Assembly (NCBI GenBank): GCA_023441105.1
Contig: JAEZQX010000156.1
Span: 1-14,739, forward strand
Length of the DNA: 14,739 nt
DNA from: Pseudomonadota bacterium
GTDB taxonomy: Bacteria; Pseudomonadota; Gammaproteobacteria; Burkholderiales; Burkholderiaceae
Reading direction: 5' to 3'
In this document: in pieces, positions 8,209 through 14,739 of the stretch
Position numbering within the stretch: position 1 is the stretch's first letter
Layout: every line of letters begins with the position of its first letter
Made by a program: the position numbers and the translations under genes
The notes under the pieces: model-generated
Told to the model about the DNA's origin: nothing
Databases searched by the model: none
The model's input: only the letters and a program-made list of their open reading frames with translations

Positions 8209-8222
8209 AGAAATCGATTTCT
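8209..8222. promoter_or_regulatory. Palindromic operator O2, probable autoregulatory LacI-family site
   Basis: A second exact copy of AGAAATCGATTTCT. It begins one base downstream of a predicted −10 box (8224–8229) and covers the likely transcription start near 8217 of the repressor gene. A bound repressor here would block its own transcription. Confidence 0.78.
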
Positions 8223-8223
8223 T

Positions 8224-8252
8224 ATCCTACCGACCCCTGGCTTGCCCGTCAA
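8224..8252 (-). promoter_or_regulatory. Sigma-70-like promoter of the LacI-family regulator gene
   Basis: On the minus strand, TTGACG (8252–8247) and TAGGAT (8229–8224) are separated by exactly 17 bp, a five-of-six and a four-of-six match to the consensus boxes. The expected start point falls inside operator O2. The −35 box is 24 bp from the −35 box of the divergent copA promoter. Confidence 0.65.
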
Positions 8253-8276
8253 CTTCAACGACGATGGGTGGGGCTC

Positions 8277-8307
8277 TTGACTTTCCCATCATAGGAAGGA
8301 TGACAAT
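8277..8307 (+). promoter_or_regulatory. CueR-type copA promoter with 19-bp spacer and operator
   Basis: TTGACT (8277–8282) and GACAAT (8302–8307) are 19 bp apart, the over-long spacing typical of MerR-family activated promoters. Within the spacer, ACTTTCC-N7-GGAAGGA (8280–8300) is an imperfect dyad very close to the known CueR box of E. coli copA (ACCTTCC-N7-GGAAGGT). A cueR gene lies downstream of copA, which fits. The predicted start point, about 7 nt after the −10 box, falls at or next to the copA ATG (8314). Confidence 0.82.
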
Positions 8308-8313
8308 GGCTCC

Positions 8314-10692
8314 ATGAGCAAGCGATTCACTTCAAAGACTGCCGCTGGGCCGGAAAATCCAGACCTCGAGGTCATCGGGCCGCGTTCCACGGCAGCGAGC
8401 AACCTGCTGACCGTCGATCTCCAGGTGGAGGGCATGACCTGCGCCTCCTGCGTGGCGCGGGTGGAGCGGGTGCTCAAGGCGGTTCCCGGCGTCAGGCAGG
8501 CCAGCGTCAATCTCGCCACGGAGCGCGCCTCGGTTGCCGTGGAACCGGCGGTCGATGCGGCGGCACTGGCTGCCGCCATCGCCAAGGCCGGCTACGAGGC
8601 GACCCTCGTCGAGGAAGCGTCGCCACCGCCGGTGGCGAGCGCGCAGCGACGCCTGCCCGACTGGTGGCCGGTTGCGGCGGCAGCAATCCTGACGCTGCCG
8701 CTGATCGCTCCGATGTTCCTGCAGTTGATCGGCATCGACTGGATGCCGGGCGCGTGGGTCCAGCTCGCCTTGGCCACGGCGGTCCAGTTCGGGCTGGGGT
8801 GGCGCTTCTATCGCGCCGGCTGGAAGGCCGTGCGCGCCGGCAGCGGCAACATGGACCTGCTGGTGGCGCTTGGCACGTCCGCCGCCTATGGTCTTTCCAC
8901 CTACCTGCTGATCGCGCGAGGCGGGCATGGCGGGCCGGATGGCATGCCGCACCTCTACTTCGAAGCATCCGCCGCCATCATCACCCTGGTGCTGCTAGGC
9001 AAGTGGCTCGAGGGGCGCGGCAAGCGCAAGACGACCGAGGCGATCCGCGCATTGCACGCCTTGCGCCCGAGCGTGGCGAGGGTGCGGCGCCAAGGTGTCG
9101 AAGTCGAGTTGCCGCTGGCACGGGTGGTCGTCGGCGACGTGGTCCTGGTACGGCCCGGCGAGCGGATCGCGGTCGATGGCGAGATCATCGAAGGACGCAG
9201 CCACGTCGACGAATCGCTGATCACCGGCGAAAGCCTTCCGGTGGCGCGATCTCCGGGAGATCGGGTCACGGGCGGCTCCATCAATGCCGAGGGCGCCCTC
9301 ACGGTCCGGGCCCTGGCGGTGGGTGCCGAAACCACGCTCGCGCGGATCGTGCGGCTGGTCGAATCCGCGCAAGCCGCCAAGGCGCCCATCCAGCGCATCG
9401 TCGATCGGGTCAGCGCCGTCTTCGTGCCGGTGGTGCTGGGCATCGCTTGCCTCACCCTCGTGGCATGGGTCGCCGCCACCGGCGAGTGGGAGGCGGCGAT
9501 CCTCAATGCGGTCTCGGTCCTGGTCATCGCCTGCCCCTGCGCGCTCGGTCTGGCGACCCCCACCGCCATCATGGCCGGCACCGGCATCGCCGCCCGCAGC
9601 GGCATCCTCATCAAGGATGCACAGGCGCTGGAGCTGGCGCACTCGGTGACCACGGTGGCGTTCGACAAGACCGGCACGTTGACCGAAGGCCGTCCGTCGC
9701 TGGTCGCCGTGAAGGCCGCAGTCGGCAGCACCGGCAACGACGTCATCCGGATGGCGGCGGCGCTGCAGAATCGCAGCGAACACCCGCTCGCGCACGCCGT
9801 CCTGGACAGCGCGCGCCGGCATCGGCTCGACCTGCCGCCAGCCCGCGACTTCAAGGCATTGCCGGGACGTGGCCTGCAGGCCGAGGTGGAAGGCAGCGTC
9901 TTGACGCTTGGCAGCAGCCGCCTGCTGCGCGAGCTCGACTGCCCGCCGGGCGATCTGGCTGGCGCCGCAGGACGCCTCGAGCAGCAAGGCCGGACCGTCT
10001 CCTGGCTGGTACGCCACGACGAAGGCGGCGCGCGGCCGCTCGGCCTGCTAGCCTTCGGCGACACCGTCAAGCCCACCGCCCGCGAGGCCGTGCAGAGCCT
10101 GCACCGCCTGGGCGTGAAGACGCTCATGCTCAGTGGCGACAACCGCGGCAGCGCCGAGGCGGTGGCGCGGTCGCTCGGCATCGGGGAAGTACGCGCGGAA
10201 GTGCTGCCGGAGGACAAGGCGGCGATCATCCGGGCAATGCGCGAGGCAGGCGAGCGCATGGCGATGGTCGGCGACGGCATCAACGACGCCCCTGCGCTTG
10301 CCGCCGCGGACGTCGGCATCGCCATGGGAAGCGGCACCGACGTGGCCATGGAAACGGCCGGCATCACGTTGATGCGGACCGATCCGCGGCTGGTGTCCGA
10401 CGCATTGGAAGTATCGCGCCGCACCTACGGCAAGATCCGGCAGAACCTGGTGTGGGCCTTCGGCTACAACGTCTTGGGCATCCCGCTGGCTGCGCTCGGC
10501 CTGCTCAGTCCGGTGATCGCCGGCGCGGCGATGGCGCTCAGCAGCGTGAGCGTCGTCGGCAATGCCCTGTCCTTGCGCCGCTGGCGAGCATCGGCGGCGC
10601 TCGGTGACGCCGGACAAGGCGAAGCCGTGGCAGCGCCCACCCCGGCCGAGGCGTCCGCAGCGGCCCGGGCGACCGACCCGGCGCGGGCCTGA
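8314..10692 (+). CDS. copA: Cu(I)-exporting P1B-type ATPase CopA
   Basis: This 792-residue inner-membrane pump uses ATP to export cuprous ions from the cytoplasm. It has one N-terminal heavy-metal domain (GMTCASC, Cys43 and Cys46), the actuator TGES (304–307), the intramembrane metal motif CPC (407–409), the phosphorylation site DKTGT (Asp451), SEHPLA (His490) and GDGINDAP (653–660). YN in the next-to-last membrane helix and [12 protein letters not shown] in the last fit the Cu(I)-specific P1B-1 group. The first 35 residues, before the metal domain, are a low-complexity tail. The ATG at 8314 is the only reasonable start upstream of the metal domain. The gene is under a CueR-type promoter and is followed by cueR after 46 bp. 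Confidence 0.97.
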   Translation: MSKRFTSKTAAGPENPDLEVIGPRSTAASNLLTVDLQVEGMTCASCVARVERVLKAVPGVRQASVNLATERASVAVEPAVDAAALAAAIAKAGYEATLVEEASPPPVASAQRRLPDWWPVAAAAILTLPLIAPMFLQLIGIDWMPGAWVQLALATAVQFGLGWRFYRAGWKAVRAGSGNMDLLVALGTSAAYGLSTYLLIARGGHGGPDGMPHLYFEASAAIITLVLLGKWLEGRGKRKTTEAIRALHALRPSVARVRRQGVEVELPLARVVVGDVVLVRPGERIAVDGEIIEGRSHVDESLITGESLPVARSPGDRVTGGSINAEGALTVRALAVGAETTLARIVRLVESAQAAKAPIQRIVDRVSAVFVPVVLGIACLTLVAWVAATGEWEAAILNAVSVLVIACPCALGLATPTAIMAGTGIAARSGILIKDAQALELAHSVTTVAFDKTGTLTEGRPSLVAVKAAVGSTGNDVIRMAAALQNRSEHPLAHAVLDSARRHRLDLPPARDFKALPGRGLQAEVEGSVLTLGSSRLLRELDCPPGDLAGAAGRLEQQGRTVSWLVRHDEGGARPLGLLAFGDTVKPTAREAVQSLHRLGVKTLMLSGDNRGSAEAVARSLGIGEVRAEVLPEDKAAIIRAMREAGERMAMVGDGINDAPALAAADVGIAMGSGTDVAMETAGITLMRTDPRLVSDALEVSRRTYGKIRQNLVWAFGYNVLGIPLAALGLLSPVIAGAAMALSSVSVVGNALSLRRWRASAALGDAGQGEAVAAPTPAEASAAARATDPARA

Positions 10693-10738
10693 CCATGGCG
10701 CGCAGAAACCCTGCCTTTCAATGCACAGGAGCAACGGC

Positions 10739-11197
10739 ATGAACATCGGCGAGGCGGCAAAGGCCTCCGGCGTGTCGGCGAAGATGATCCGCCACTACGA
10801 GCAGGTCGGGCTGGTTCCACCGGCGGCGCGCACTGATTCCGGATATCGGCAGTACAGCGACGCCGACATCCACTCGCTGCGCTTCATCCGCCGCTCACGC
10901 GACCTCGGGTTCTCGATTCGCGAGATCTCGGAGCTGCTGGACTTGTGGCGCAACCGCCGGCGGCCTAGCCGGCTCGTCAAGAGCCTGGCCGAGGCGCATA
11001 TCGAAGCGCTCGAGCAGAAGGCCCGGGAGCTGCTCGCGATGAAGGAGACGCTCGAGCATCTGGTTCAGTGCTGCCACGGCGATGATCGCCCCGACTGCCC
11101 GATCCTGGATACGCTCGCCTTCGGCGAGGTCGCAGTTGAGCCGGCGCACGGGCCTCGGCACGGCCTCAAGCAACGGGTGGAGCGCCCAGCCAGCTGA
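10739..11197 (+). CDS. cueR: MerR-family copper-responsive regulator CueR
   Basis: A 152-residue MerR-family activator that senses Cu(I) and untwists promoters with long spacers such as that of copA. The helix-turn-helix MNIGEAAKASGVSAKMIRHYE is followed by GLVPPAARTDSGYRQY and a long dimerisation helix (about 80–110). The metal loop CHGDDRPDC gives Cys112 and Cys120, and Ser77 is present, all at the same positions as in E. coli CueR; Ser77 is typical of sensors of monovalent metals. AGGAG lies 7 nt before ATG. It is probably cotranscribed with copA (46-bp gap). The last 32 bp of the gene overlap the 3' end of the convergent nitroreductase gene, and the tail after residue 125 is not conserved CueR sequence. 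Confidence 0.95.
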   Translation: MNIGEAAKASGVSAKMIRHYEQVGLVPPAARTDSGYRQYSDADIHSLRFIRRSRDLGFSIREISELLDLWRNRRRPSRLVKSLAEAHIEALEQKARELLAMKETLEHLVQCCHGDDRPDCPILDTLAFGEVAVEPAHGPRHGLKQRVERPAS

Positions 11198-11906
11198 CCG
11201 ATTCAAGGGGATCGGCCCGCGACGTCCTGAAGCGGTTGGCCGGGTGGTCCGGATCCTCGTAGCCGAAGGAGATGCCGCACACCACCAGCCGGTCCGGCGG
11301 CAGGCCCAGGTGTTCACGCACCAGGTCCGGACGCGCGGCAAGCGCGGCCTGAGCGATGCAGGCGATGCCCAGGCTGCGCGCGGCGAGCATGAAGCTCGCG
11401 ACATAGGCGCCGCAATCGATCGCCCCGTACACGCCCAGCGACTCGGGCGAGGTGACGATGGCCACATGCGGCGCGCCGAACAGGCGGAAATTCTCCCGCT
11501 CCTGCCGCAGCCTGCCCGGCCGATCTTCGCGGGCGATGCCGACGCTCCGGTATAGGGCGAAGCCGCATTCCCGCCGGCGCTGCAGGTAGATGTCGCGATA
11601 CTCGCGCGGCCAGGCGAAGTCCGGCTCTGCCGGCCCGTCCGCCCCCTGCAGCAGCCGCTGACGAAAGCGCTCGGTCTCTTCGCCGCTGGTGATGACCAGC
11701 TGCCAGGGTTGCGCGTTGCACCAGGATGCGGTGCGCTGCGCAACCGCCAGGATGCGCTCGATATCGCTGCGCGGCACCGGCTGCGGACGGAAGCCGCGGC
11801 AGCTGAAGCGCGACGACATCAGTCGCTCCAGCGTCTCGAACGCGGCCGCGCGTTCGTCCGCTTCCTGTCCGGCTGCCGGCTTCCCGCCGTGCACGTCTCG
11901 CGCCAT
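11166..11906 (-). CDS. Nitroreductase family protein (FMN-dependent oxidoreductase)
   Basis: A 246-residue nitroreductase-fold flavoprotein that probably uses NAD(P)H and FMN to reduce nitro compounds, quinones or similar acceptors. The FMN-binding RxSxR pattern is visible as SSRFSCRGF (Arg33, Ser35, Arg37). NAQPWQL (64–70), the AIDCGAYVASFMLAARSLGIACIAQAAL helix region and the C-terminal VVCGISFGYEDPDHPANRFRTSR also fit the PnbA-like group. The start at 11906 is set by GGAGG 6 nt upstream; upstream in-frame ATGs, such as 11924, lack a ribosome site. It is divergent from the Bug/MmgE operon across 175 bp and converges on cueR with a 32-bp overlap. Its physiological substrate is unknown. Confidence 0.92.
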   Translation of the reverse strand: MARDVHGGKPAAGQEADERAAAFETLERLMSSRFSCRGFRPQPVPRSDIERILAVAQRTASWCNAQPWQLVITSGEETERFRQRLLQGADGPAEPDFAWPREYRDIYLQRRRECGFALYRSVGIAREDRPGRLRQERENFRLFGAPHVAIVTSPESLGVYGAIDCGAYVASFMLAARSLGIACIAQAALAARPDLVREHLGLPPDRLVVCGISFGYEDPDHPANRFRTSRADPLESVSWLGAPPVA

Positions 11907-12081
11907 TGCCTTCCTCCGCCCCATTGGCCGCCGATTCGGCCTGCCGCCCGAGTCTAGCGGATCGAGGATCGGGCGGCCGGTCGAGGGCGCCCCCGCGTCG
12001 CAACGCAGGAGGGCCGCGCGGCAAAGCCGGCGGGGTGAAGCCGAACGCAAGTACGATATGGCAACAACAGGAGGAGACCCC
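11907..12081. promoter_or_regulatory. Divergent intergenic region between nitroreductase and Bug genes
   Basis: These 175 bp should hold promoters for both the minus-strand nitroreductase and the plus-strand Bug–MmgE/PrpD operon. I see strong ribosome sites at both ends (GGAGG for the nitroreductase, GGAGGA for the Bug gene). I see no convincing −35/−10 pair, and no copy of the 14-bp palindrome found in the LacI region. Confidence 0.4.
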
Positions 12082-13056
12082 ATGAAAGCCGCGTTCCTTG
12101 CCGCCGCCATTGCGGTGGCCGCTGCCGTATCTCCCACCGCTGCGCTGGCCCAGCAGGGCTATCCCGGCAAGCCGGTGAAGATCGTCGCGCCGGTGCAGCC
12201 CGGCGGGGGCGTCGACCTCGTCGCCCGCACCGTGGCGGAGCAGCTCTCCAAGTCGATGAACGCCTCGTTCGTGGTGGAGAATCTCGCCGGCGGTGGCGGT
12301 GTGATCGCATCGCGCACCGTGGCCAACGCAACACCCGATGGTCATACGCTGATGGTCGGTTACGTCGCCACCCACGGCACCAATCCGGCGGTGCGCAAGC
12401 TGCCATACGATGCGGTGAAGGACTTCACGCCGGTCGCGATGGTCGGCGGCACGCCGAACGTGCTGGTGGTCCATCCCGAGGTGCCGGCCAAGAGCCTGAA
12501 GGAGTTCATCGAGTACGCGAAGCAGAACCCGGGCAAGCTCAGCTACGGCTCCGCCGGCCAGGGCTCGCTCACCCATCTGGCGATGGAACAGCTCAAGCTG
12601 GCCACCGGCTTCGATGCCGTGCATGCCGCCTACCGGGGCATCGGCCCTGCCATCACCGACCTGCTGGGCGGACAGACGCAGATGATGATGCCCGGCCTCG
12701 CCGCCGGTCTGCCGCACATCAAGGCAGGCAAGATGCGACCCATCGCGGTGACGGGGCTGAAGCGCCATCCCCTGCTGCCGGACGTGCCGCCCTTCGAGGA
12801 GCTCGGGTTGCGCGGGTTCGACGGTGTACAGTGGTACGGCATCGTCGGGCCCGCAGGCATGCCGCCGGAGATCACGCGCCAGCTCAACAGCGAGATCAAC
12901 AAGGCCCTGGCCGATCCGAAGCTGCGCGAGCGGCTGTCGGCGGAGGCGCTGGAACCGATGCCGATGGCTCCGGAGGCCTTCGGCAAGTTCATGCAGGACG
13001 ATATCGCGCGCTGGAGCGCGCTGGCGAAGGAACGCAACATCAGACTCGAGGAGTAG
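12082..13056 (+). CDS. Bug/TctC-family periplasmic solute-binding receptor
   Basis: A 324-residue Bug-family receptor with a canonical signal peptide (MKAAFLAAAIAVAAAVSPTAALA, cleavage before QQ at residue 24). It has the full motif PGGGVD (40–45, Asp45), ATPDGHTLMVG, YGSAGQGSLTH, AAYRGIGPAITDLLGG and VQWYGIVGPAGMPPEI. The start at 12082 is supported by GGAGGA 6 nt upstream; an in-frame ATG at 12058 would add eight residues before the signal peptide. It is clearly different from the other Bug protein in the window, so this is not a recent duplication. The stop is 2 bp before the MmgE/PrpD gene, so the two proteins probably serve the same compound, with this one binding it in the periplasm. 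Confidence 0.95.
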   Translation: MKAAFLAAAIAVAAAVSPTAALAQQGYPGKPVKIVAPVQPGGGVDLVARTVAEQLSKSMNASFVVENLAGGGGVIASRTVANATPDGHTLMVGYVATHGTNPAVRKLPYDAVKDFTPVAMVGGTPNVLVVHPEVPAKSLKEFIEYAKQNPGKLSYGSAGQGSLTHLAMEQLKLATGFDAVHAAYRGIGPAITDLLGGQTQMMMPGLAAGLPHIKAGKMRPIAVTGLKRHPLLPDVPPFEELGLRGFDGVQWYGIVGPAGMPPEITRQLNSEINKALADPKLRERLSAEALEPMPMAPEAFGKFMQDDIARWSALAKERNIRLEE

Positions 13057-13058
13057 GA

Positions 13059-14429
13059 ATGGCCCGCAATACCAAGGTTCCGGCGGATTACGACGCGCCA
13101 CCGGTCACGCGCACGCTCGCCCGCTTCGTCGCCACGCACCCGTCGCGCGGTTGGAGCGACGCGGTGGACCGCGAGGCGCATCGCACCCTGCTCAACTGGG
13201 TCGGCTGTGCGGTCGGCGCCGCACGCCACGAAAGCGTGCAGGCGGCGCTCGCTGCCGTGGCGATGCTGCAGCCATCGGCGCAGGCGACCGTCCTCGGACG
13301 ATCGGACAAGGTCGACATGGCCAGCGCTGCCCTGCTCAACGGGATCTCGTCGCACACTTTCGACTTCGACGACACCCACCTCAAGACCATTATCCATCCG
13401 GCCGGCCCGGTGGCATCCGCGGTGCTGGCCCTGGCGGAAGTCACCGGCGCAAGCGGCCGCGCCATCATCGACTCGCTGGTGCTGGGCATCGATGTCGCCT
13501 GCCGGGTGGGCAACATGATGTATCCCGAGCATTACGACCGGGGCTGGCATATCACCGGCTCCACCGGCATGCTCGGCGCCGCAGCGGGCTGCGCCCGCCT
13601 GCTGGGGCTCGACGAGCAGCGGACGGCGATGGCCCTGGGCATCGCCGCTTCGCAGCCGATGGGCGTGCGCGAGCAGTTCGGCACCATGACCAAGCCGTTC
13701 CATCCCGGCGGTGCGGCACGCGCCGGCCTGATGAGCGCACTCCTGGCAAAGAACAACTTCACTGCCAGCCCCAAGGCGATCGAGGCGCCGCGCGGCTTCG
13801 CGCAAACCGTGTCGACGAAGAACGACTGGAAGGAGATCACCGACGAGTTGGGCAAGCGCTTCGAGATCTCGTTCAACACCTACAAGCCTTTCGCCTGCGG
13901 CATCGTGATCCATCCGACCATCGATGCCGCCACGCAGCTGCGCGCCAAGGGCGTGAAAGCGGACGACGTCGAACGGATCGAGCTGCGGGTGCATTCGCTG
14001 GTGCTCGAGCTCACCGGCAAGAAGGAGCCGAAGGATGGGCTCGAAGGCAAGTTCAGCGTCTACCACGGCTTCGCCGCCGGGCTGATCTTCGGCCAGGCAG
14101 GAGAGCATGAGTTCGCCGACGAGATCGTCAGCCGGCCTGACATGGTCGCGCTGCGCCAGAAGGTGGCGGCCAGCGTGGACGATGCGATCGACGAGGCGTC
14201 GGCAGATGTCACCGCGGTGCTCAAGGACGGGCGCACCGAGAAGGTCTTCATCGAGCACGCCATCGGATCACTGGAACGGCCGCTGTCGGACGCGCAGCTC
14301 GAAGCCAAGTTCCGCGATCTGGCCGAGCCGGTGATCGGCGAACAGCAGGCCGGCAGGCTGATCGACGCCTGCCGTCGGCTCGGCGAATCGCCGGACGTCA
14401 CGCGGCTGGCTGGTGCCGCGCGCAGCTGA
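13059..14429 (+). CDS. MmgE/PrpD family protein
   Basis: A 456-residue member of the MmgE/PrpD superfamily, whose known members include 2-methylcitrate dehydratase and cis-aconitate decarboxylase. Family landmarks are LLNWVGCAVGA, the DFDDTH motif (102–107) followed by HPAGPVASAVLALAE, GWHITGSTGMLGAAAG, KPFHPGGAARAGLMSALLA, KPFACGIVIHPTIDA and YHGFAAGLIFGQAG. The length is normal. The start at 13059 follows the Bug stop by 2 bp, with GAGGAG of the Bug 3' end acting as ribosome site, so the two are coupled. No prpB, prpC or acnD is nearby, so a methylcitrate-cycle role is not supported. Dehydration or decarboxylation of another carboxylic acid is more likely. Confidence 0.93.
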   Translation: MARNTKVPADYDAPPVTRTLARFVATHPSRGWSDAVDREAHRTLLNWVGCAVGAARHESVQAALAAVAMLQPSAQATVLGRSDKVDMASAALLNGISSHTFDFDDTHLKTIIHPAGPVASAVLALAEVTGASGRAIIDSLVLGIDVACRVGNMMYPEHYDRGWHITGSTGMLGAAAGCARLLGLDEQRTAMALGIAASQPMGVREQFGTMTKPFHPGGAARAGLMSALLAKNNFTASPKAIEAPRGFAQTVSTKNDWKEITDELGKRFEISFNTYKPFACGIVIHPTIDAATQLRAKGVKADDVERIELRVHSLVLELTGKKEPKDGLEGKFSVYHGFAAGLIFGQAGEHEFADEIVSRPDMVALRQKVAASVDDAIDEASADVTAVLKDGRTEKVFIEHAIGSLERPLSDAQLEAKFRDLAEPVIGEQQAGRLIDACRRLGESPDVTRLAGAARS

Positions 14430-14452
14430 GCCTGTCCCGCAAACGGGCAGGC
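14430..14452 (+). terminator. Terminator-like hairpin after the MmgE/PrpD gene
   Basis: Directly after the stop codon, GCCTG (14430–14434), a bulged T and CCCG (14436–14439) pair with CGGG and CAGGC (14444–14452) around a CAAA loop. The GC-rich stem has nine pairs, but no T run follows, so it may be an imperfect terminator or a 3'-end stabilising hairpin. Confidence 0.5.
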
Positions 14453-14739
14453 ACCATTGGCCTCACGCCGCCTGCCAGTATGCTTGACCGGATATTCCTG
14501 TCTGGTACATATGGATGGGGCACCTGACGGTGCTGCATTCAAGGAAGCGGGCTGCCTCGACCGCCGCATCCGATCTGAACTTCAAGCGCTACACGTGACG
14601 ACCTCGAACACCCGCCGCCGCATGCCTGCCGATTCAAGCCGCTTCCTTCCGGACGCGGCCGAGGGCTGCGCGCGCGCGGCGAACTGCGTTGCCGTCGCTT
14701 TCTCCCTGGCCGGCCATCGGCCGCGCACGGCCTTTGATG
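14453..14739 (+). other. Right-edge region with a weak open ORF and no recognised gene
   Basis: I recognise no gene here. TTGACC (14484–14489) and TACATA (14506–14511) could form a weak rightward promoter with a 16-bp spacer. A frame from ATG 14511 (MDGAPDGAAFKEAGCLDRR) stays open for 76 codons to the window end. It has no ribosome site and no recognisable domain, and its third-position GC looks lower than in the neighbouring genes. It may be the start of a real gene to the right or simply intergenic sequence. Confidence 0.2.

Noticed and set aside
8664..10607. A long plus-strand frame inside copA in another phase
   Set aside because: The copA frame contains every P1B-ATPase motif; the alternative frame is an Arg/His/Gly-rich shadow.
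13059..14429. Assignment of the MmgE/PrpD gene as prpD (2-methylcitrate dehydratase)
   Set aside because: The superfamily match is clear, but there are no methylcitrate-cycle neighbours and the Bug pairing suggests another acid, so no gene symbol is given.

Overview
The window is GC-rich (about two thirds G+C by eye) bacterial DNA with tightly packed genes. The gene content suggests a betaproteobacterium, most likely Burkholderiales. The main reasons are two Bug/TctC-type periplasmic solute receptors without visible TctA/TctB membrane partners, a Bug–MmgE/PrpD gene pair, and a CopA/CueR copper module. No RNA genes, insertion sequences, CRISPR arrays or prophage genes were seen.

Region 1 (1–8252, all minus strand, read right to left) looks like a catabolic operon with its own regulator. 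In order it holds a LacI-family repressor, an ACMSD-type amidohydrolase, a 923-residue protein of unknown function with a degenerate Ldh_2-like C-terminal domain, a divergent M19 dipeptidase-like protein, a Bug solute receptor, and an aldehyde dehydrogenase that runs off the left edge. The last five genes are coupled tightly: an ATGA overlap, then gaps of 43, 9 and 4 bp. An identical 14-bp perfect palindrome, AGAAATCGATTTCT, lies just upstream of the amidohydrolase gene (7072–7085) and over the predicted start point of the lacI-type gene (8209–8222). This is the clearest sign that the region is one locally controlled system. A receptor, two metallohydrolase-fold proteins, a dehydrogenase and an unknown protein suggest uptake and breakdown of a small organic compound, but the substrate cannot be read from the sequence.

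Region 2 (8275–11197, plus strand) is a copper-resistance module: a MerR-type promoter with a 19-bp spacer and a CueR-like box, the Cu(I)-exporting ATPase CopA, and the copper sensor CueR. The copA promoter is divergent from the lacI promoter, with about 24 bp between the two −35 boxes.

Region 3 (11166–14429) holds a minus-strand nitroreductase whose 3' end overlaps the 3' end of cueR by 32 bp. Divergent from it is a two-gene plus-strand operon of a second Bug receptor and an MmgE/PrpD-family protein, followed by a terminator-like hairpin. The last 310 bp hold no gene I can recognise, only a weak ORF open at the right edge.

The most novel-looking part is region 1: a self-contained LacI regulon with an unrecognised large fusion protein and an M19 homologue lacking several expected metal ligands.
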